A stretch of 64,000 nucleotides of DNA from Pedobacter schmidteae (GCF_900564155.1 NZ_LS999839.1:372001-436000); one strand, 5' to 3'. Shown: positions 10,401 to 18,250, counted from the first letter of the stretch. Numbers and translations are program-made. The notes: generated by a model from the letters alone, not told the origin.

Positions 10401-10491
10401 CAACCAGGGCTCCGGTCTGGGCATTTACGCCTAGCGCTGCTAAAATCAGAAGCACCAGAAGGTAATGCTTTTTTAGGTAAAATACTTTCAT
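7438..10491 (-). CDS. SusC/RagA-family TonB-dependent outer-membrane transporter (maltodextrin locus)
   Basis: 1017 residues from MKVFYLKK; in-frame starts further upstream would precede the signal peptide (cleavage near GVNAQ). Order: carboxypeptidase-regulatory-like domain (about 25-105, VGKVLDETGLPLPGASVQI), TonB-box-like LNEVVVVGYG, plug domain with the SusC signature (GIPIVSDPFLGG, SVEVLKDAGAAGIYGSRGANGV), then a 22-strand-type barrel ending in an aromatic strand (TFGLSTSF). It imports the oligosaccharide delivered by SusD using TonB energy. First gene of the operon, with a 716-bp upstream gap after the LacI-type regulator that contains operator-like repeats. Confidence 0.95.
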   Translation of the reverse strand: MKVFYLKKHYLLVLLILAALGVNAQTGALVGKVLDETGLPLPGASVQIKSLNKNTLTNADGTYKITGLNNGQVAILVSYVGYQSKEESAKISGNTVVNFSLKPDAQSLNEVVVVGYGTQTRREVTGSIAKVTGDKLTAIPAPSFEAALQGQAPGVQVTQGSGLAGSGSIIRIRGIGSISAGGDPLYVVDGIPIVSDPFLGGNRGGMNQNPLATINANDIESVEVLKDAGAAGIYGSRGANGVILITTKRGKLGNPVFSLSTKYGLTTYANRPKFVSGPEWLQLRQEAWANDGNTGLAPLPGGLTWAQAEKNNTDWWGLVTQTGHTNDQSVSYSQGTDRIKAFVSANYSDNQSFLKGNSYKRYGFRTNIDVKATKNINASINVGYDKGTNKRVNAAWGGGLGEAMSTALPIYPVFNEDGSYYSNSANPLRNIDLLDWKSVNNRIIAGATFEYKPVKNLSIKAIGNIDNMAIRENQFQPATLRNQASGYANLWPINIYNNTVTGTANYDLEIGSKSKLSFLAGIETQTTYRNHFPNGIYGDANGPFNKDPESLNNAINNLKSGQLFYVVGDLRDTFESLFARINYAYDNKYYLQVLGRRDGSSKFGPNNKYGYFPAASASWYISQENFLNESKVISNLKLRASYGIVGSSQFNSGQYYAGFGPGSIYNGNPALNPLNVENPDLKWEEAHNFDLGLDFGFFKNRISGEFSYYRKKTSDALLNGGVAPSTGFLTGWVNVGEILNEGVELSLNTINIQTEQFKWTTRLNVSKNRNEVLSLGQYSADAVLGGTNDTRLAIGHPLGVNFLVRYKGVDPADGLPIWLNKDGYETKTFSLDDRVITGQVLPDFVGGLTNTFSYKGFELNTMFTFAIGGNLYDGSAKRQLGIVTDWNIRSDIGDRWQKPGDIAKFPRLTLNTNTYPGLASEWQYNSTMFLYDATFVRLREVTLSYALPSSFAQKLRLQNLKVFASGMNLLTFSKYPGGDPEVARDFENPQDRNMSPNVTYLTTPQQKSVTFGLSTSF

Positions 10492-10530
10492 ATTTAAACT
10501 CGTTTTTAAGGTGTAATATTCGGTTAACAT

Positions 10531-10549
10531 TAAGTGTATGTAACACTTA
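10531..10549. promoter_or_regulatory. Inverted repeat TAAGTGT/ACACTTA upstream of susC
   Basis: A 7-bp perfect inverted repeat (arms 10531-10537 and 10543-10549, spacer atgta) lying 40-58 bp upstream of the susC start. A second AAGTGT/ACACTT palindrome is at 10735-10753. It could be a regulator site or a small leader hairpin; nothing visible decides between these. Confidence 0.5.
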
Positions 10550-10564
10550 TGGTAAATTTACAGT

Positions 10565-10573
10565 CGGGAACGA
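10565..10573. promoter_or_regulatory. Operator-like word CGGGAACGA, proximal copy
   Basis: Exact copy of the 9-mer repeated at 10775-10783 and 10787-10795. It lies 74 bp upstream of the susC start. Three occurrences of this GC-rich word in an otherwise very AT-rich leader suggest a transcription-factor site. The LacI-type regulator encoded upstream is the natural candidate, because LacI-family sites have a central CG. Confidence 0.5.
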
Positions 10574-10734
10574 CAATTCAAAATTTTATATTATATTTTT
10601 TTTTAACACCATATTTTATATTTCAAAACAGTCAATTTTAGCAAAAAAATTTGCAGGCTAATTTTTCAAAAAAGCACCATAAAAAATCTCAATTATTTTA
10701 CTATCAATTAATTACAAACAAAAACAACGCAACA

Positions 10735-10753
10735 AAGTGTATTAATTACACTT
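10735..10753. promoter_or_regulatory. Inverted repeat AAGTGTA/TACACTT
   Basis: 7-bp perfect arms around the spacer ttaat, placed 22 bp before the double CGGGAACGA site. It shares the AGTGT...ACACT core with the inverted repeat at 10531-10549 but with a different spacer length, which argues for two related sites rather than a duplicated hairpin. Confidence 0.45.
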
Positions 10754-10774
10754 ATCGTTTTTTTACCTTTTTTT

Positions 10775-10801
10775 CGGGAACGATCCCGGGAACGATCCCG
10801 G
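10775..10801. promoter_or_regulatory. Tandem operator-like repeat (CGGGAACGATCC twice)
   Basis: Two copies of cgggaacga spaced exactly 12 bp apart, each within the near-palindrome GGGA-ACGA-TCCC. A third 9-mer copy lies at 10565-10573. The region lies 284 bp upstream of susC and downstream of the LacI-type gene. A LacI-family dimer site with control of the sus-like operon is the inference; the element itself is seen directly. Confidence 0.6.
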
Positions 10802-11207
10802 AGTTTTCAACATTTTGAGCAAGACTCCATTTGGGAAAAGAGAGAAATTCTGCGTGAAATTGGAAAATCGTCAGATTTTTTTCTCAAAACAGCCTGTTTT
10901 TAAGGGCAAAAAAACAGCGGATTTTTGACGCTTAAAAATGCCTTTTTCAGCCGGCTTCGGGAATAAAAAAAAGAAGGGGAAACTGGCTGGTATCCGGCAA
11001 GCGTCAGCGCTTTGCCTGGGTTAGGAATGACAGCGCCGTGAGAGCGCCATGAGAGCGCGGTGAGTCCGCCTTTTGCTTAAGAAAACGCGGACTCACCGCG
11101 GTAGAAATGCGTATTCATGGCGCTGTCATTCCGAATGCAGACAAGACTTCGTCTCAGTTGTTGTCTTGTCCTTTCTACAGCTACTCAGGAATTGGCATAA
11201 ATATGTT
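10802..11207. other. Gene-free region between the LacI-type gene and the sus-like promoter
   Basis: About 400 bp with no credible ORF. The part nearest susC is AT-rich. The part nearest the regulator is GC-richer and packed with inverted repeats: the near-repeat ggcaagcg/gcgctttgcc around 10997-11017, the nested repeat at 11024-11132, and gacaagac/gtcttgtc at 11140-11170. It probably ends the regulator transcript on one side, but no U-tract is visible next to the stems. Confidence 0.6.
11024..11132. repeat. Nested double inverted repeat (cruciform-like)
   Basis: An outer perfect 14-bp pair, ggaatgacagcgcc (11024-11037) with ggcgctgtcattcc (11119-11132), encloses an inner perfect 14-bp pair, cgcggtgagtccgc (11056-11069) with gcggactcaccgcg (11087-11100). 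The extra gcgccat at 11044-11050 can also pair with atggcgc, giving an alternative fold. The block is GC-rich against an AT-rich background. Candidates: a REP-like mobile palindrome, a structured RNA, or a transcription barrier after the LacI-type gene. Confidence 0.7.
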
Positions 11208-12215
11208 TCATTCGGTAGACCGTCTTTTGATCAGTTTTGAGTTTAATACAATTTTTTCGTTCGGATCTACACTTTCGGGGTGTTCCAGCATCTTAAACAA
11301 AAGGTTCGCTGCTTCCGTCCCTATCCGCGTAGCGGGTTGCGTAATTGTGGTCAGAGATGGATTTAATAAGGGAGCAATCTCCAAACTCGAAAATCCAATA
11401 ACTTTTAATTGCTCCGGAACCGAAATATTTAAATCGTAACAGGCATAATAGGTAGCAAAAGCCAACCTTTCTACCGAGGTAAAAACACCGTCAGGTTTTA
11501 GTTCAGTTAGCATTTGCTTCAAAATTACATCATTTTTTGCGTAACTATTGGTACAATCAACTACATATCTGTCATCATATGGAATATTATATTTCAACAA
11601 GGCATCTATATAGCCTTGCATCCTGAACTTACCTATAGACAAGTTTTTATTGATCACCAGGTAAGCAATATGCTTGCATCCCTGCTTAATGAGGTGCTGC
11701 GTGGCCGAAAAGCTACTGTCGTAATCATTGGTAATTACCCTGGGGGTAATGATATCTTCATAAACTCTGTCAAAAAAAACCAGGGGTAAACGTTTTTGCG
11801 TCAGCTCATTCAAATAGGTATGGTCGTTGGCTTCGCCTGATACCGACATGATGATGCCATCAGCCCTTCCATTATGTAAATGTCTGATAAAAGACACTTC
11901 TTTCTCATACACATCATCGGTAGCATAAATCAGGATGTGATAACCTTTGTCGCGCGCAATCTTTTCGATACCCCGGATGGCCTGCGAAAAAAAGTTATTG
12001 GCCAATTCCGGAACAATCACTGCTATGGTTTTGCTCCGCTGTTCGCGCAAATTGCTGGCGTAATGATTGGGCTGATAATTAAATTCCTTTGCCTTAGCCA
12101 ATATCCTTTCCTTCGTTTCCTTATTGATATCGCTATTATCCCTGAAAGCCCTGGACACTGTCGAGGTAGACAGGTTTAGTGCTTTGGCCAACTGCTTGAT
12201 GTTGATGTTCTGCAT
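11208..12215 (-). CDS. LacI-family transcriptional regulator, probable regulator of the maltodextrin operon
   Basis: 335 residues, full length for LacI/GalR proteins. The N-terminal helix-turn-helix with hinge spans residues 4-50 (NIKQLAKALNLSTSTVSRAF, then KERILAKAKEFNYQPN), and the periplasmic-binding-protein-like sensor follows from about residue 60 (KTIAVIVPELANNFFSQAI). Such proteins bind a sugar or sugar phosphate and change operator binding. It is on the same strand and upstream of the sus-like operon, separated by 716 bp with repeated CGGGAACGA words. Maltose-responsive LacI regulators near GH65/SusCD genes are known in Bacteroidota; whether this one represses or activates cannot be told. 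Confidence 0.93.
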   Translation of the reverse strand: MQNINIKQLAKALNLSTSTVSRAFRDNSDINKETKERILAKAKEFNYQPNHYASNLREQRSKTIAVIVPELANNFFSQAIRGIEKIARDKGYHILIYATDDVYEKEVSFIRHLHNGRADGIIMSVSGEANDHTYLNELTQKRLPLVFFDRVYEDIITPRVITNDYDSSFSATQHLIKQGCKHIAYLVINKNLSIGKFRMQGYIDALLKYNIPYDDRYVVDCTNSYAKNDVILKQMLTELKPDGVFTSVERLAFATYYACYDLNISVPEQLKVIGFSSLEIAPLLNPSLTTITQPATRIGTEAANLLFKMLEHPESVDPNEKIVLNSKLIKRRSTE

Positions 12216-12302
12216 CTATATGTAGATAATGATTGGTAGAGAACCATTAATTTGTGGTAAATATAAATGAAAAACCTAATAAAAGTTTTAATGAAAAGGG
12301 TG

Positions 12303-12995
12303 CTATTTTAAATAGCCCCCTTTTTTGAGCACCTCTGCCCAAACCTGGTAGCCTTCGGGCTTCAGGTGCAGTCCATCGTGTGTCAGGTCTGCTTTTAAAT
12401 GATGCTCTGCATCCAGAAAATGTGGGTACAGATCGATAATGGTTACCTTTTTGGCGGCCAGCTTTCTGATTTCTGTATTGAGCCATAAAATGTGTTCATC
12501 TTTACCATAGTGGTTTTTGAACTTGTTAAATGAGCTGTTTACCGGCAAAAGGGTATAAAAATAAATTTCTGTTCTTTTCGAACCTTCTCTTATTCTTTTG
12601 ATGATGGTTTTATAATTCCTAAGAATGAGGCTGTCGGGAATATTTTTCGATACATCATTGATCCCGATCAATACAAACACTTTTGATGGCTTACCAGCAA
12701 TCACCTGATCCAAACGTTCCAGTACACCAAACGTAATATCACCCGAAATGCCACGGTTCTTTGCATTTGGAAGGTCAAGCAATTTGCCCCAATTGGTACC
12801 TGCCGTAATACTGTTGCCTAAAAAAACGAAATCTTTTTTAGCAATGCCTTCAACTTTAAACTCTTCTATCTTTTTAAGATAGATTCCAGGCCGGAAAGTA
12901 CTGTCCCATTTTATTTCCTGTGCATATGCGGTGTTTAAAGCAACAAGCAAGATCAAACTTAAACCTGTAATGATTTTATTAACTGTATATCTCAT
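12303..12995 (-). CDS. SGNH/GDSL-family hydrolase, exported
   Basis: 230 residues from MRYTVNK, with a signal peptide ending near TAYAQ. Two upstream in-frame starts (13004, 13046) exist, the longest overlapping glpT. All SGNH blocks are present: FLGNSITAG (Ser nucleophile), NRGISGD (Gly), IGINDVSK (Asn), and THDGLHLKPEGY with the Asp/His pair. These enzymes are esterases or lipases/acetylhydrolases; this small single-domain form resembles platelet-activating-factor acetylhydrolase-like GDSL proteins. It follows glpT and belongs to the minus-strand glycerophosphate cluster, where removal of acyl or acetyl groups from a phospholipid-derived substrate would fit. That role is inference. Confidence 0.85.
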   Translation of the reverse strand: MRYTVNKIITGLSLILLVALNTAYAQEIKWDSTFRPGIYLKKIEEFKVEGIAKKDFVFLGNSITAGTNWGKLLDLPNAKNRGISGDITFGVLERLDQVIAGKPSKVFVLIGINDVSKNIPDSLILRNYKTIIKRIREGSKRTEIYFYTLLPVNSSFNKFKNHYGKDEHILWLNTEIRKLAAKKVTIIDLYPHFLDAEHHLKADLTHDGLHLKPEGYQVWAEVLKKGGYLK

Positions 12996-13035
12996 GATTA
13001 GCATATTAAATGATTGCCCGGCAAAATAACAATTA

Positions 13036-14376
13036 TTACTGTTCAATTAAATTCTGTTTTTCCCTGTTCCAGGTTAAGGCGGTAAAAAATATGGACAAGA
13101 CACAGGCGGCCACAATAACCTCGAAACCACCGTCCCAGCCCCATTTATCGACCACCAGACCTATTGCAATGTTGGCAAACAAGGCACCCCCCATATAACC
13201 AAAAAGACCTGTTAAGCCAGCGGCTGTACCAGCAGCTTTTTTGGGCACCAAATCTAAGGCTTGCACGCCAATAAGCATTACTGGTCCATAAATAAGGAAG
13301 CCAATGGCAATCAATGCGGTGTTATCAATCCATACATTTCCTGGCGGGTTTTTCCAATATATCAACACAGCCACCAATACCAGAACCATATATATCACCG
13401 TAGCTGGGGCCCTGCGACCTTTAAAAACCCTATCACTAATAAGCCCGCACAGCAAAGTGCCAGGTATACCGGCGTATTCGTACAGAAAATAAGCCCAACC
13501 CGATTCCTTTAAAGAAAAACCTTTGGCTTCCTGCAAAAAGGTGGGCGACCAGTCTAAAATTCCATACCTCACCAGGTACACAAATGCATTTGCAAAAGCG
13601 ATATACCACAACATCCTGTTGTTGAATACATATTTGAAGAAGATTTCTTTGGCGGTAAATTCCTTTTCCTGTGCAGCAGAGTAATTTTTTGGATAATCGT
13701 TTTTATATTCTTCAATGGGTGGCAAACCACAGGATTGAGGCGTATCGCGAACCAGCAGATAGGCAATAGCGGCAAAAACCAGGGCAATAAGGCCCGGGAA
13801 ATAAAACTTACTGTGCCAATCGGCAAATATTTCTATGGCCAGAATGGCAATAGGACCAACCAATCCGCCACCCACATTGTGCGCCACATTCCAGATCGAC
13901 ATCATCGTCCCCCTTTCCTTTATAGAATACCAGTGTACCACTACCCTTCCGCATGGCGGCCAGCCCATTCCCTGAAACCACCCATTAATGAACAACAGCA
14001 CAAACATCACGGCAATGGAGGAAGTGGCAAAAGGGAAAGTTCCCATAAAAATCATGGTAAAAGCCGAAAGTACCAGCCCGGCAGTAAGGAAATTACGTGC
14101 ATTACTACGATCGGAAACATTGCCCATCAAAAATTTGCTGAGCCCATAGGCGATAGAAACGCCAGACAGCGCAAAGCCCAACTGGGCCTTACTGTATCCC
14201 TGATCGATTAAATCGGGCATGGCGAGCGAAAAGTTTTTACGTACCAGGTAGTAACCTGCATATCCCAGGAATATGCCAAGAAACACTTTAATGCGTTGCT
14301 TTTTGTACTCGGGGTCTATCCTGCTTAGCGGCAAAAGTTCCTTGTGCGGTGCAGGAGAAAATATTTTAATACTCAT
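13036..14376 (-). CDS. glpT: Glycerol-3-phosphate transporter, OPA family of MFS
   Basis: 446 residues with about 12 hydrophobic segments, an inner-membrane protein. The block [14 protein letters not shown], followed by VHW, KERG and AHNVGGG (about residues 129-168), is the GlpT/UhpT signature and is closest to GlpT as I remember the E. coli sequence. OPA transporters exchange organophosphate for inorganic phosphate; GlpT carries glycerol-3-phosphate. The downstream gene is an SGNH hydrolase, the upstream genes are a glycerophosphodiesterase and a phosphoesterase, and glpD lies in the same cluster, all consistent with glycerol-3-phosphate import. Confidence 0.93.
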   Translation of the reverse strand: MSIKIFSPAPHKELLPLSRIDPEYKKQRIKVFLGIFLGYAGYYLVRKNFSLAMPDLIDQGYSKAQLGFALSGVSIAYGLSKFLMGNVSDRSNARNFLTAGLVLSAFTMIFMGTFPFATSSIAVMFVLLFINGWFQGMGWPPCGRVVVHWYSIKERGTMMSIWNVAHNVGGGLVGPIAILAIEIFADWHSKFYFPGLIALVFAAIAYLLVRDTPQSCGLPPIEEYKNDYPKNYSAAQEKEFTAKEIFFKYVFNNRMLWYIAFANAFVYLVRYGILDWSPTFLQEAKGFSLKESGWAYFLYEYAGIPGTLLCGLISDRVFKGRRAPATVIYMVLVLVAVLIYWKNPPGNVWIDNTALIAIGFLIYGPVMLIGVQALDLVPKKAAGTAAGLTGLFGYMGGALFANIAIGLVVDKWGWDGGFEVIVAACVLSIFFTALTWNREKQNLIEQ

Positions 14377-14538
14377 TTGGTTTGGTTAGTATACTGTTTA
14401 TTAATGATGGTTGTTGATCAGGTATTGTTGAAAGTGTGCGCGCGTTGTAATCATATTGTCAAGAGACGGAAGTGCGCTGGCATCCGCCTCTTCTTCAAAA
14501 TGTGTTAAGCATTAATAGCCCTGGTTAGTGGCAAAGCT

Positions 14539-15447
14539 TTAGTTGACCAGCAAATTGGGATAATCTGAAATGATCCCGTCCACGTTGAGTTGTTTTAAGC
14601 TGGCAATATCTTCTTTGGTATTCGCGGTCCATGGAATAACCTTAATGTGCTTATCGTGACATTTTTTAATCATTTCAGCATTTACCATTTTATAAGCGGG
14701 ACTTAAAATAAATGGATTAAATCCTAAGTCAGTGAGGTTTTCTTCTACTGTTTTTTTATTGTCGACCAGGTAGGAGGTACGTACGCCGGGATATTTTTTA
14801 TGCAGTACCTGCAGGGTTCTTTTGTCGAACGACTGAATGACTACATACGGGGTTATTCCTTTTTTTTCGATCACATCCATCAATAGCTTTACAAATTCTT
14901 CAGGCCCAGGGTTTACAACCCCATCGCCTTTGGCGCTACATTTGGTTTCAATGTTGTAGAACATTTGTTTTTTGCCCCTGGTGTATACCTGTACGTCGTC
15001 AATCAAGTCGGACAATAAAGGGATATAACTTTTTATTTTCTGCTGTTCCGGAAAGCCGGGATGCGGTTTTGAACCCAGATCAAATTGTTTCAGCAGGCTA
15101 TAGTCCATTTGGTATACCGGATATTTTTTGCCATCCGATTTTGGGATTTCCTTTCCTTCGGGCGTCAGCATAAAGGTTGGGCTCAGGTAATCGTCATGCG
15201 TTACCACCACCTTGCCATCTTTGGTGATGTGTGTATCCATTTCCAGCGTAGTAATCCCCAGGTCAATCGCATGCTTCATTCCTATAATAGTGTTTTCCGG
15301 CATCAGCCCTCTTCCTCCCCTATGCCCCTCGGTGCTAAATGCAGGAAATTCTGCTGCTGGTGTTGAGCTGGCACTTTTCATGGTTTTACATCCTGATAAG
15401 CTGAACAAAGCCGCAGCAGTTATGCCGATTAAGTTTCTTTTTAACAT
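14539..15447 (-). CDS. Glycerophosphodiester phosphodiesterase lipoprotein
   Basis: 302 residues from MLKRNLIG with lipobox LFSLSGC, so envelope-anchored. A GTG at 15477 overlapping the upstream stop (TAGTG) would add 10 residues and could allow translational coupling. Catalytic residues are intact: HRGGRGLMPENT (about 42-53), LEMD with the metal-binding Glu and Asp, and VVTHD. The enzyme hydrolyses glycerophosphodiesters (for example glycerophosphocholine or glycerophosphoethanolamine) to glycerol-3-phosphate and an alcohol. With glpT next and glpD nearby, the product has an obvious import and oxidation route. Compare the paralogue at 60572-61453, which lacks the Glu and Asp. Confidence 0.93.
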   Translation of the reverse strand: MLKRNLIGITAAALFSLSGCKTMKSASSTPAAEFPAFSTEGHRGGRGLMPENTIIGMKHAIDLGITTLEMDTHITKDGKVVVTHDDYLSPTFMLTPEGKEIPKSDGKKYPVYQMDYSLLKQFDLGSKPHPGFPEQQKIKSYIPLLSDLIDDVQVYTRGKKQMFYNIETKCSAKGDGVVNPGPEEFVKLLMDVIEKKGITPYVVIQSFDKRTLQVLHKKYPGVRTSYLVDNKKTVEENLTDLGFNPFILSPAYKMVNAEMIKKCHDKHIKVIPWTANTKEDIASLKQLNVDGIISDYPNLLVN

Positions 15448-15476
15448 CTGATTCGTATTTGTAATATTTCTTTTCA

Positions 15477-16913
15477 CTATTCGGCCGCAATTGCGGCGTT
15501 GTTGGCGTCGGCAATCACCGTATATTTTTCGCCAAAGCGGTCGGTTGCCACCACTTTAACACTTTTTACCGAAGGGCTAAAATGTGCCATAAACAAGTGG
15601 TCCATTTTCCTGGGTTCGGCAAATGAGCGTGTAACCGGCATTTTATCGCCTTTATATAACTGTACAGCCAGCGGATCATATCCTTTTTGCTGTTCAAGTG
15701 CCCCCATAGCTTTGTCATCCAGAAAATATTCCACCTTCCATTCCGGATCCCAGTTCCACACATTGGCAATAATTCGCTTCTGATTATTGAGCTGTTCTAC
15801 ATATACGCTAATCTGTTTGCTTTTTTCAAAGCCGGTTGATTTGTAGTACCATTTCAGGTCGGTGCCATTTACTTCGTAAACACCATATCCCCTTGGCGTA
15901 CCATCTTCGCAGATAGGGCCTGTCCACCAAGCGCCACATACCGTACCATGGTTGTGCTCGTATAGGTTATTGGTTATTTTGTTGAGGTTGTAATGGGTAT
16001 GGCCCGACATGATGTGGACATTTTTATACCCTTCCAGTAAGGCATACAACCCGGCATTGTTTTTAACAGCGTTGTGTACAGGAATGTGCAGGTTGATGAT
16101 CAGCAATTGATCTTTGGCTACATATTTAAGGTCTTTGGCCAGCCAGGCTAACTGGTTTTCGGTGATATAGCCATCGTATTCACGCTCGCTACCGAGGTAA
16201 CGCACATCGTCAAGTACTACATAATGGGCTTTACCACGGTTGAAGGAGTAATAGGTAGGGCCATAAACTTCCTTGAAGGTTTTATCTGATGTTTCGTCGC
16301 CCCCTTGTCTGTAATCCATATCGTGGTTGCCCAGTGCCTGAAAAAAAGGTATTCCCATTTGTGCTACGGCCTCATTATAATCTGGAAACAAGGCATGATT
16401 ATCCCACACAATATCGCCCACACAAATACCATGGATCAGGGCGTCGGCACCCATTGATTTCACCAGCTGCTGCACATCAGGTACGGCAGTATCCATCATC
16501 TGTTTCACATCCTTTTTATTTTTAACCTGTGGATCGGCCCAAATGATAAAGTTGTGCTTGCTGTCGTTTCTTTTTAAGGCTTTGAGCTTAAAATTATACT
16601 CATTGCGACTGCCCAATGCTTCGTGCTGGCGGCTGACATTATAATCAGTTTTAAACTCGTAGCCGGCAGGTGTACTCATAAAGATATTGGTAGCCCTGTC
16701 ATCAGTAGTAAGGGAATAATTTCCTTTGGCATCGGTTAGCACTACACTGTAACCATCGGAGATAACTACATTTGCCAGACCTTTTTTACCATCAGTTACC
16801 GTTCCTTTGATGGTTTTATCTCTTTTCAAGCCAGAAAAGGCATTGCTTTGTAAGCTGATGAAAGCACCTCCGGTAATGAGGCCAATGGATTGTATAAAGG
16901 ATCTTCTGTTCAC
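15477..16913 (-). CDS. Calcineurin-like metallophosphoesterase, exported
   Basis: 478 residues. The N-terminus MNRRSFIQSIG has a twin-arginine-like motif and a hydrophobic stretch, so Tat export is plausible. Domains: a carboxypeptidase-regulatory-like N-terminal domain (about 35-110, IKGTVTDGKKGLANVV), a metallophosphoesterase core (about 118-330) and a C-terminal beta domain. Metal-site motifs are WADPQ, GDIVWDN, GNHDMDY, HIPVH and SGHTHYN. Such enzymes cleave phosphomonoesters or diesters. Its position between two unknown secreted proteins and the glycerophosphodiesterase suggests action on the same phosphorylated substrate. The exact substrate is unknown. Confidence 0.9.
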   Translation of the reverse strand: MNRRSFIQSIGLITGGAFISLQSNAFSGLKRDKTIKGTVTDGKKGLANVVISDGYSVVLTDAKGNYSLTTDDRATNIFMSTPAGYEFKTDYNVSRQHEALGSRNEYNFKLKALKRNDSKHNFIIWADPQVKNKKDVKQMMDTAVPDVQQLVKSMGADALIHGICVGDIVWDNHALFPDYNEAVAQMGIPFFQALGNHDMDYRQGGDETSDKTFKEVYGPTYYSFNRGKAHYVVLDDVRYLGSEREYDGYITENQLAWLAKDLKYVAKDQLLIINLHIPVHNAVKNNAGLYALLEGYKNVHIMSGHTHYNLNKITNNLYEHNHGTVCGAWWTGPICEDGTPRGYGVYEVNGTDLKWYYKSTGFEKSKQISVYVEQLNNQKRIIANVWNWDPEWKVEYFLDDKAMGALEQQKGYDPLAVQLYKGDKMPVTRSFAEPRKMDHLFMAHFSPSVKSVKVVATDRFGEKYTVIADANNAAIAAE

Positions 16914-16937
16914 TATGTGTGTTTTTTAATTTCAAAA

Positions 16938-16966
16938 TTAAGGAGGGATGCAATCTCCCTCCTTAA
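16938..16966 (-). terminator. Intrinsic terminator after the Cys-rich secreted protein gene
   Basis: Perfect 11-bp stem ttaaggaggga/tccctccttaa with a 7-base loop, just downstream of the stop at 16990 on the minus strand. The minus strand continues into a T-rich run (ttttgaaatt). It separates the small secreted gene from the metallophosphoesterase gene. Confidence 0.7.
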
Positions 16967-16989
16967 ACTATTAATGACGTTAAGCTTAT

Positions 16990-17478
16990 TTATTCACAGC
17001 ACTCTACCCATGGAGTAAATGCCATTTCATAGAAATAAGGATCGCCGGTTGCCGGGTCAATTACTGTAACCCAAACATTGGCATAACCATCAACAAGAAT
17101 GTTGCTGGTAAATTGAATAACTTTGTCGTAGTCTGAATAAGAATATACAATTGACGCGTTGTATAAACCCCAGGATACAGATGCACAATGAAACGGCAAT
17201 GTAAATCGATAAGTCTGACATTGACAGATCACATCTCCATCCTGAATGTTGGATTGAGGAATGATGGTGGTTTCGGTTACAATGTCGTTGCAAAAAGACA
17301 TAGATTGCTGTCCGTTGATAGCATTGGGATAGTTGAGCCACATTGCGGCCTTAAATATCCTGCCTGTCATTGCACCGGCTTTAGGGGCAGCAAACGATGC
17401 TGATGACCAAAAAAGTATGGCAAGGCCCAGTACAAGACCAGAAATTATTTTTTTTGACTTTAAATTTAATAGGTTCAT
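16990..17478 (-). CDS. Small secreted Cys-containing protein of unknown function
   Basis: 162 residues with a Lys-rich start and a signal peptide ending near ASFAA; no lipobox. The mature part is beta-rich, with many aromatic residues and six cysteines: one in SFCND, two in ICQCQ, one in PFHCAS and a terminal CC pair (VECCE). An even number of Cys in an exported protein suggests disulfides. I do not recognise a family. It has its own downstream terminator (16938-16966) and lies inside the glycerophosphate SusCD locus, next to another unknown secreted protein. A link to that locus is positional only. Confidence 0.75.
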   Translation of the reverse strand: MNLLNLKSKKIISGLVLGLAILFWSSASFAAPKAGAMTGRIFKAAMWLNYPNAINGQQSMSFCNDIVTETTIIPQSNIQDGDVICQCQTYRFTLPFHCASVSWGLYNASIVYSYSDYDKVIQFTSNILVDGYANVWVTVIDPATGDPYFYEMAFTPWVECCE

Positions 17479-17598
17479 GATTTAATTTTGTTGAGTGTTA
17501 AAAAAAGCAGCTTTCCCATCTCGAATTGGTCAGAATACACCGGCTGACCATGCATCATCTCCATAATTTATAAAACCTGGCCAGCATATGTTTAATGA

Positions 17599-18084
17599 TC
17601 AGATTCCAAATTGAACAGTTAAATAATCAGCAGATTCATCAAAGCCTTCAGGTAAAGTGAATGTAAATGATGAGGTGTTGCTGACGGTGTTGTACAATAC
17701 ATTTTCTGAGGCATCACGTACTTCAACAAAATACTCCGGCGAGCCGGATAAAGTTTCCATCGTCAGCGTAATTGTATTTGCACCGGTAAGAAAGTCAAAT
17801 TGAGCAGTCCCTCCATTTGTTAGAGGTGTGGTTCGTTCCTGAAAGTATGGATTCCAGTAGTAGTCTTGACCTGTAACAGACAGATAACTAATTGTAAAAC
17901 CAGCGGTATTTTGAATATAAATATTGGTAGTTGGATAATACCGCTTACTGAATTCGTAATACTTTTTACTGTATTCAAATTTTGGTGCCCTGGTAGTGTG
18001 TTTGTAAACACCAATTGCAAAAGTTAATTGTGAAAACGCAATTAATGCGACTGTGCACAACAACTTGAAGGTTTGATTTTTCAT
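17599..18084 (-). CDS. Small secreted beta-rich protein of unknown function
   Basis: 161 residues with a signal peptide ending near LTFAIG. The mature N-terminus is Tyr/Lys-rich (FEYSKKYYEFSKRYYP), followed by alternating Thr/Ser-rich strands, with no cysteine in the mature part. The strand pattern (NTITLTMETLSG, YFVEVRDASENVLY) resembles an Ig-like or jelly-roll surface module, but no family is recognised. It is bounded upstream by the strong hairpin at 18194-18229 and is followed after 120 bp by the Cys-containing secreted gene. It may be a surface binding protein of the glycerophosphate locus. Confidence 0.72.
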   Translation of the reverse strand: MKNQTFKLLCTVALIAFSQLTFAIGVYKHTTRAPKFEYSKKYYEFSKRYYPTTNIYIQNTAGFTISYLSVTGQDYYWNPYFQERTTPLTNGGTAQFDFLTGANTITLTMETLSGSPEYFVEVRDASENVLYNTVSNTSSFTFTLPEGFDESADYLTVQFGI

Positions 18085-18193
18085 AACTGTTTTTTAATTA
18101 AAATTTGTTAAGTCAATTATCATTAATAGTACTTTTTAGACAATCATTATCTCATTAACTATTACCCTCTCTGTCTTTATAACTTCTTAAAAT

Positions 18194-18229
18194 AGTCACA
18201 GTAAGTCCTGTTGCGGACTTACTGTGACT
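18194..18229 (-). terminator. Strong hairpin ending the susC-susD-DUF5689 operon
   Basis: A perfect 15-bp stem (18194-18208 with 18215-18229) around the loop tgttgc, 21 bp beyond the DUF5689 gene stop on the minus strand, followed on that strand by attttaag. It most likely terminates or attenuates the three-gene SusCD transcript before the small secreted genes. Confidence 0.75.
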
Positions 18230-18250
18230 TCATATTCCTATACCAGGCTG

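Noticed and set aside
17527..17550. Hairpin tggtcag/ctgacca between the two small secreted protein genes as a terminator
   Set aside because: Only 7 bp of stem and no adjacent T-run on either strand.
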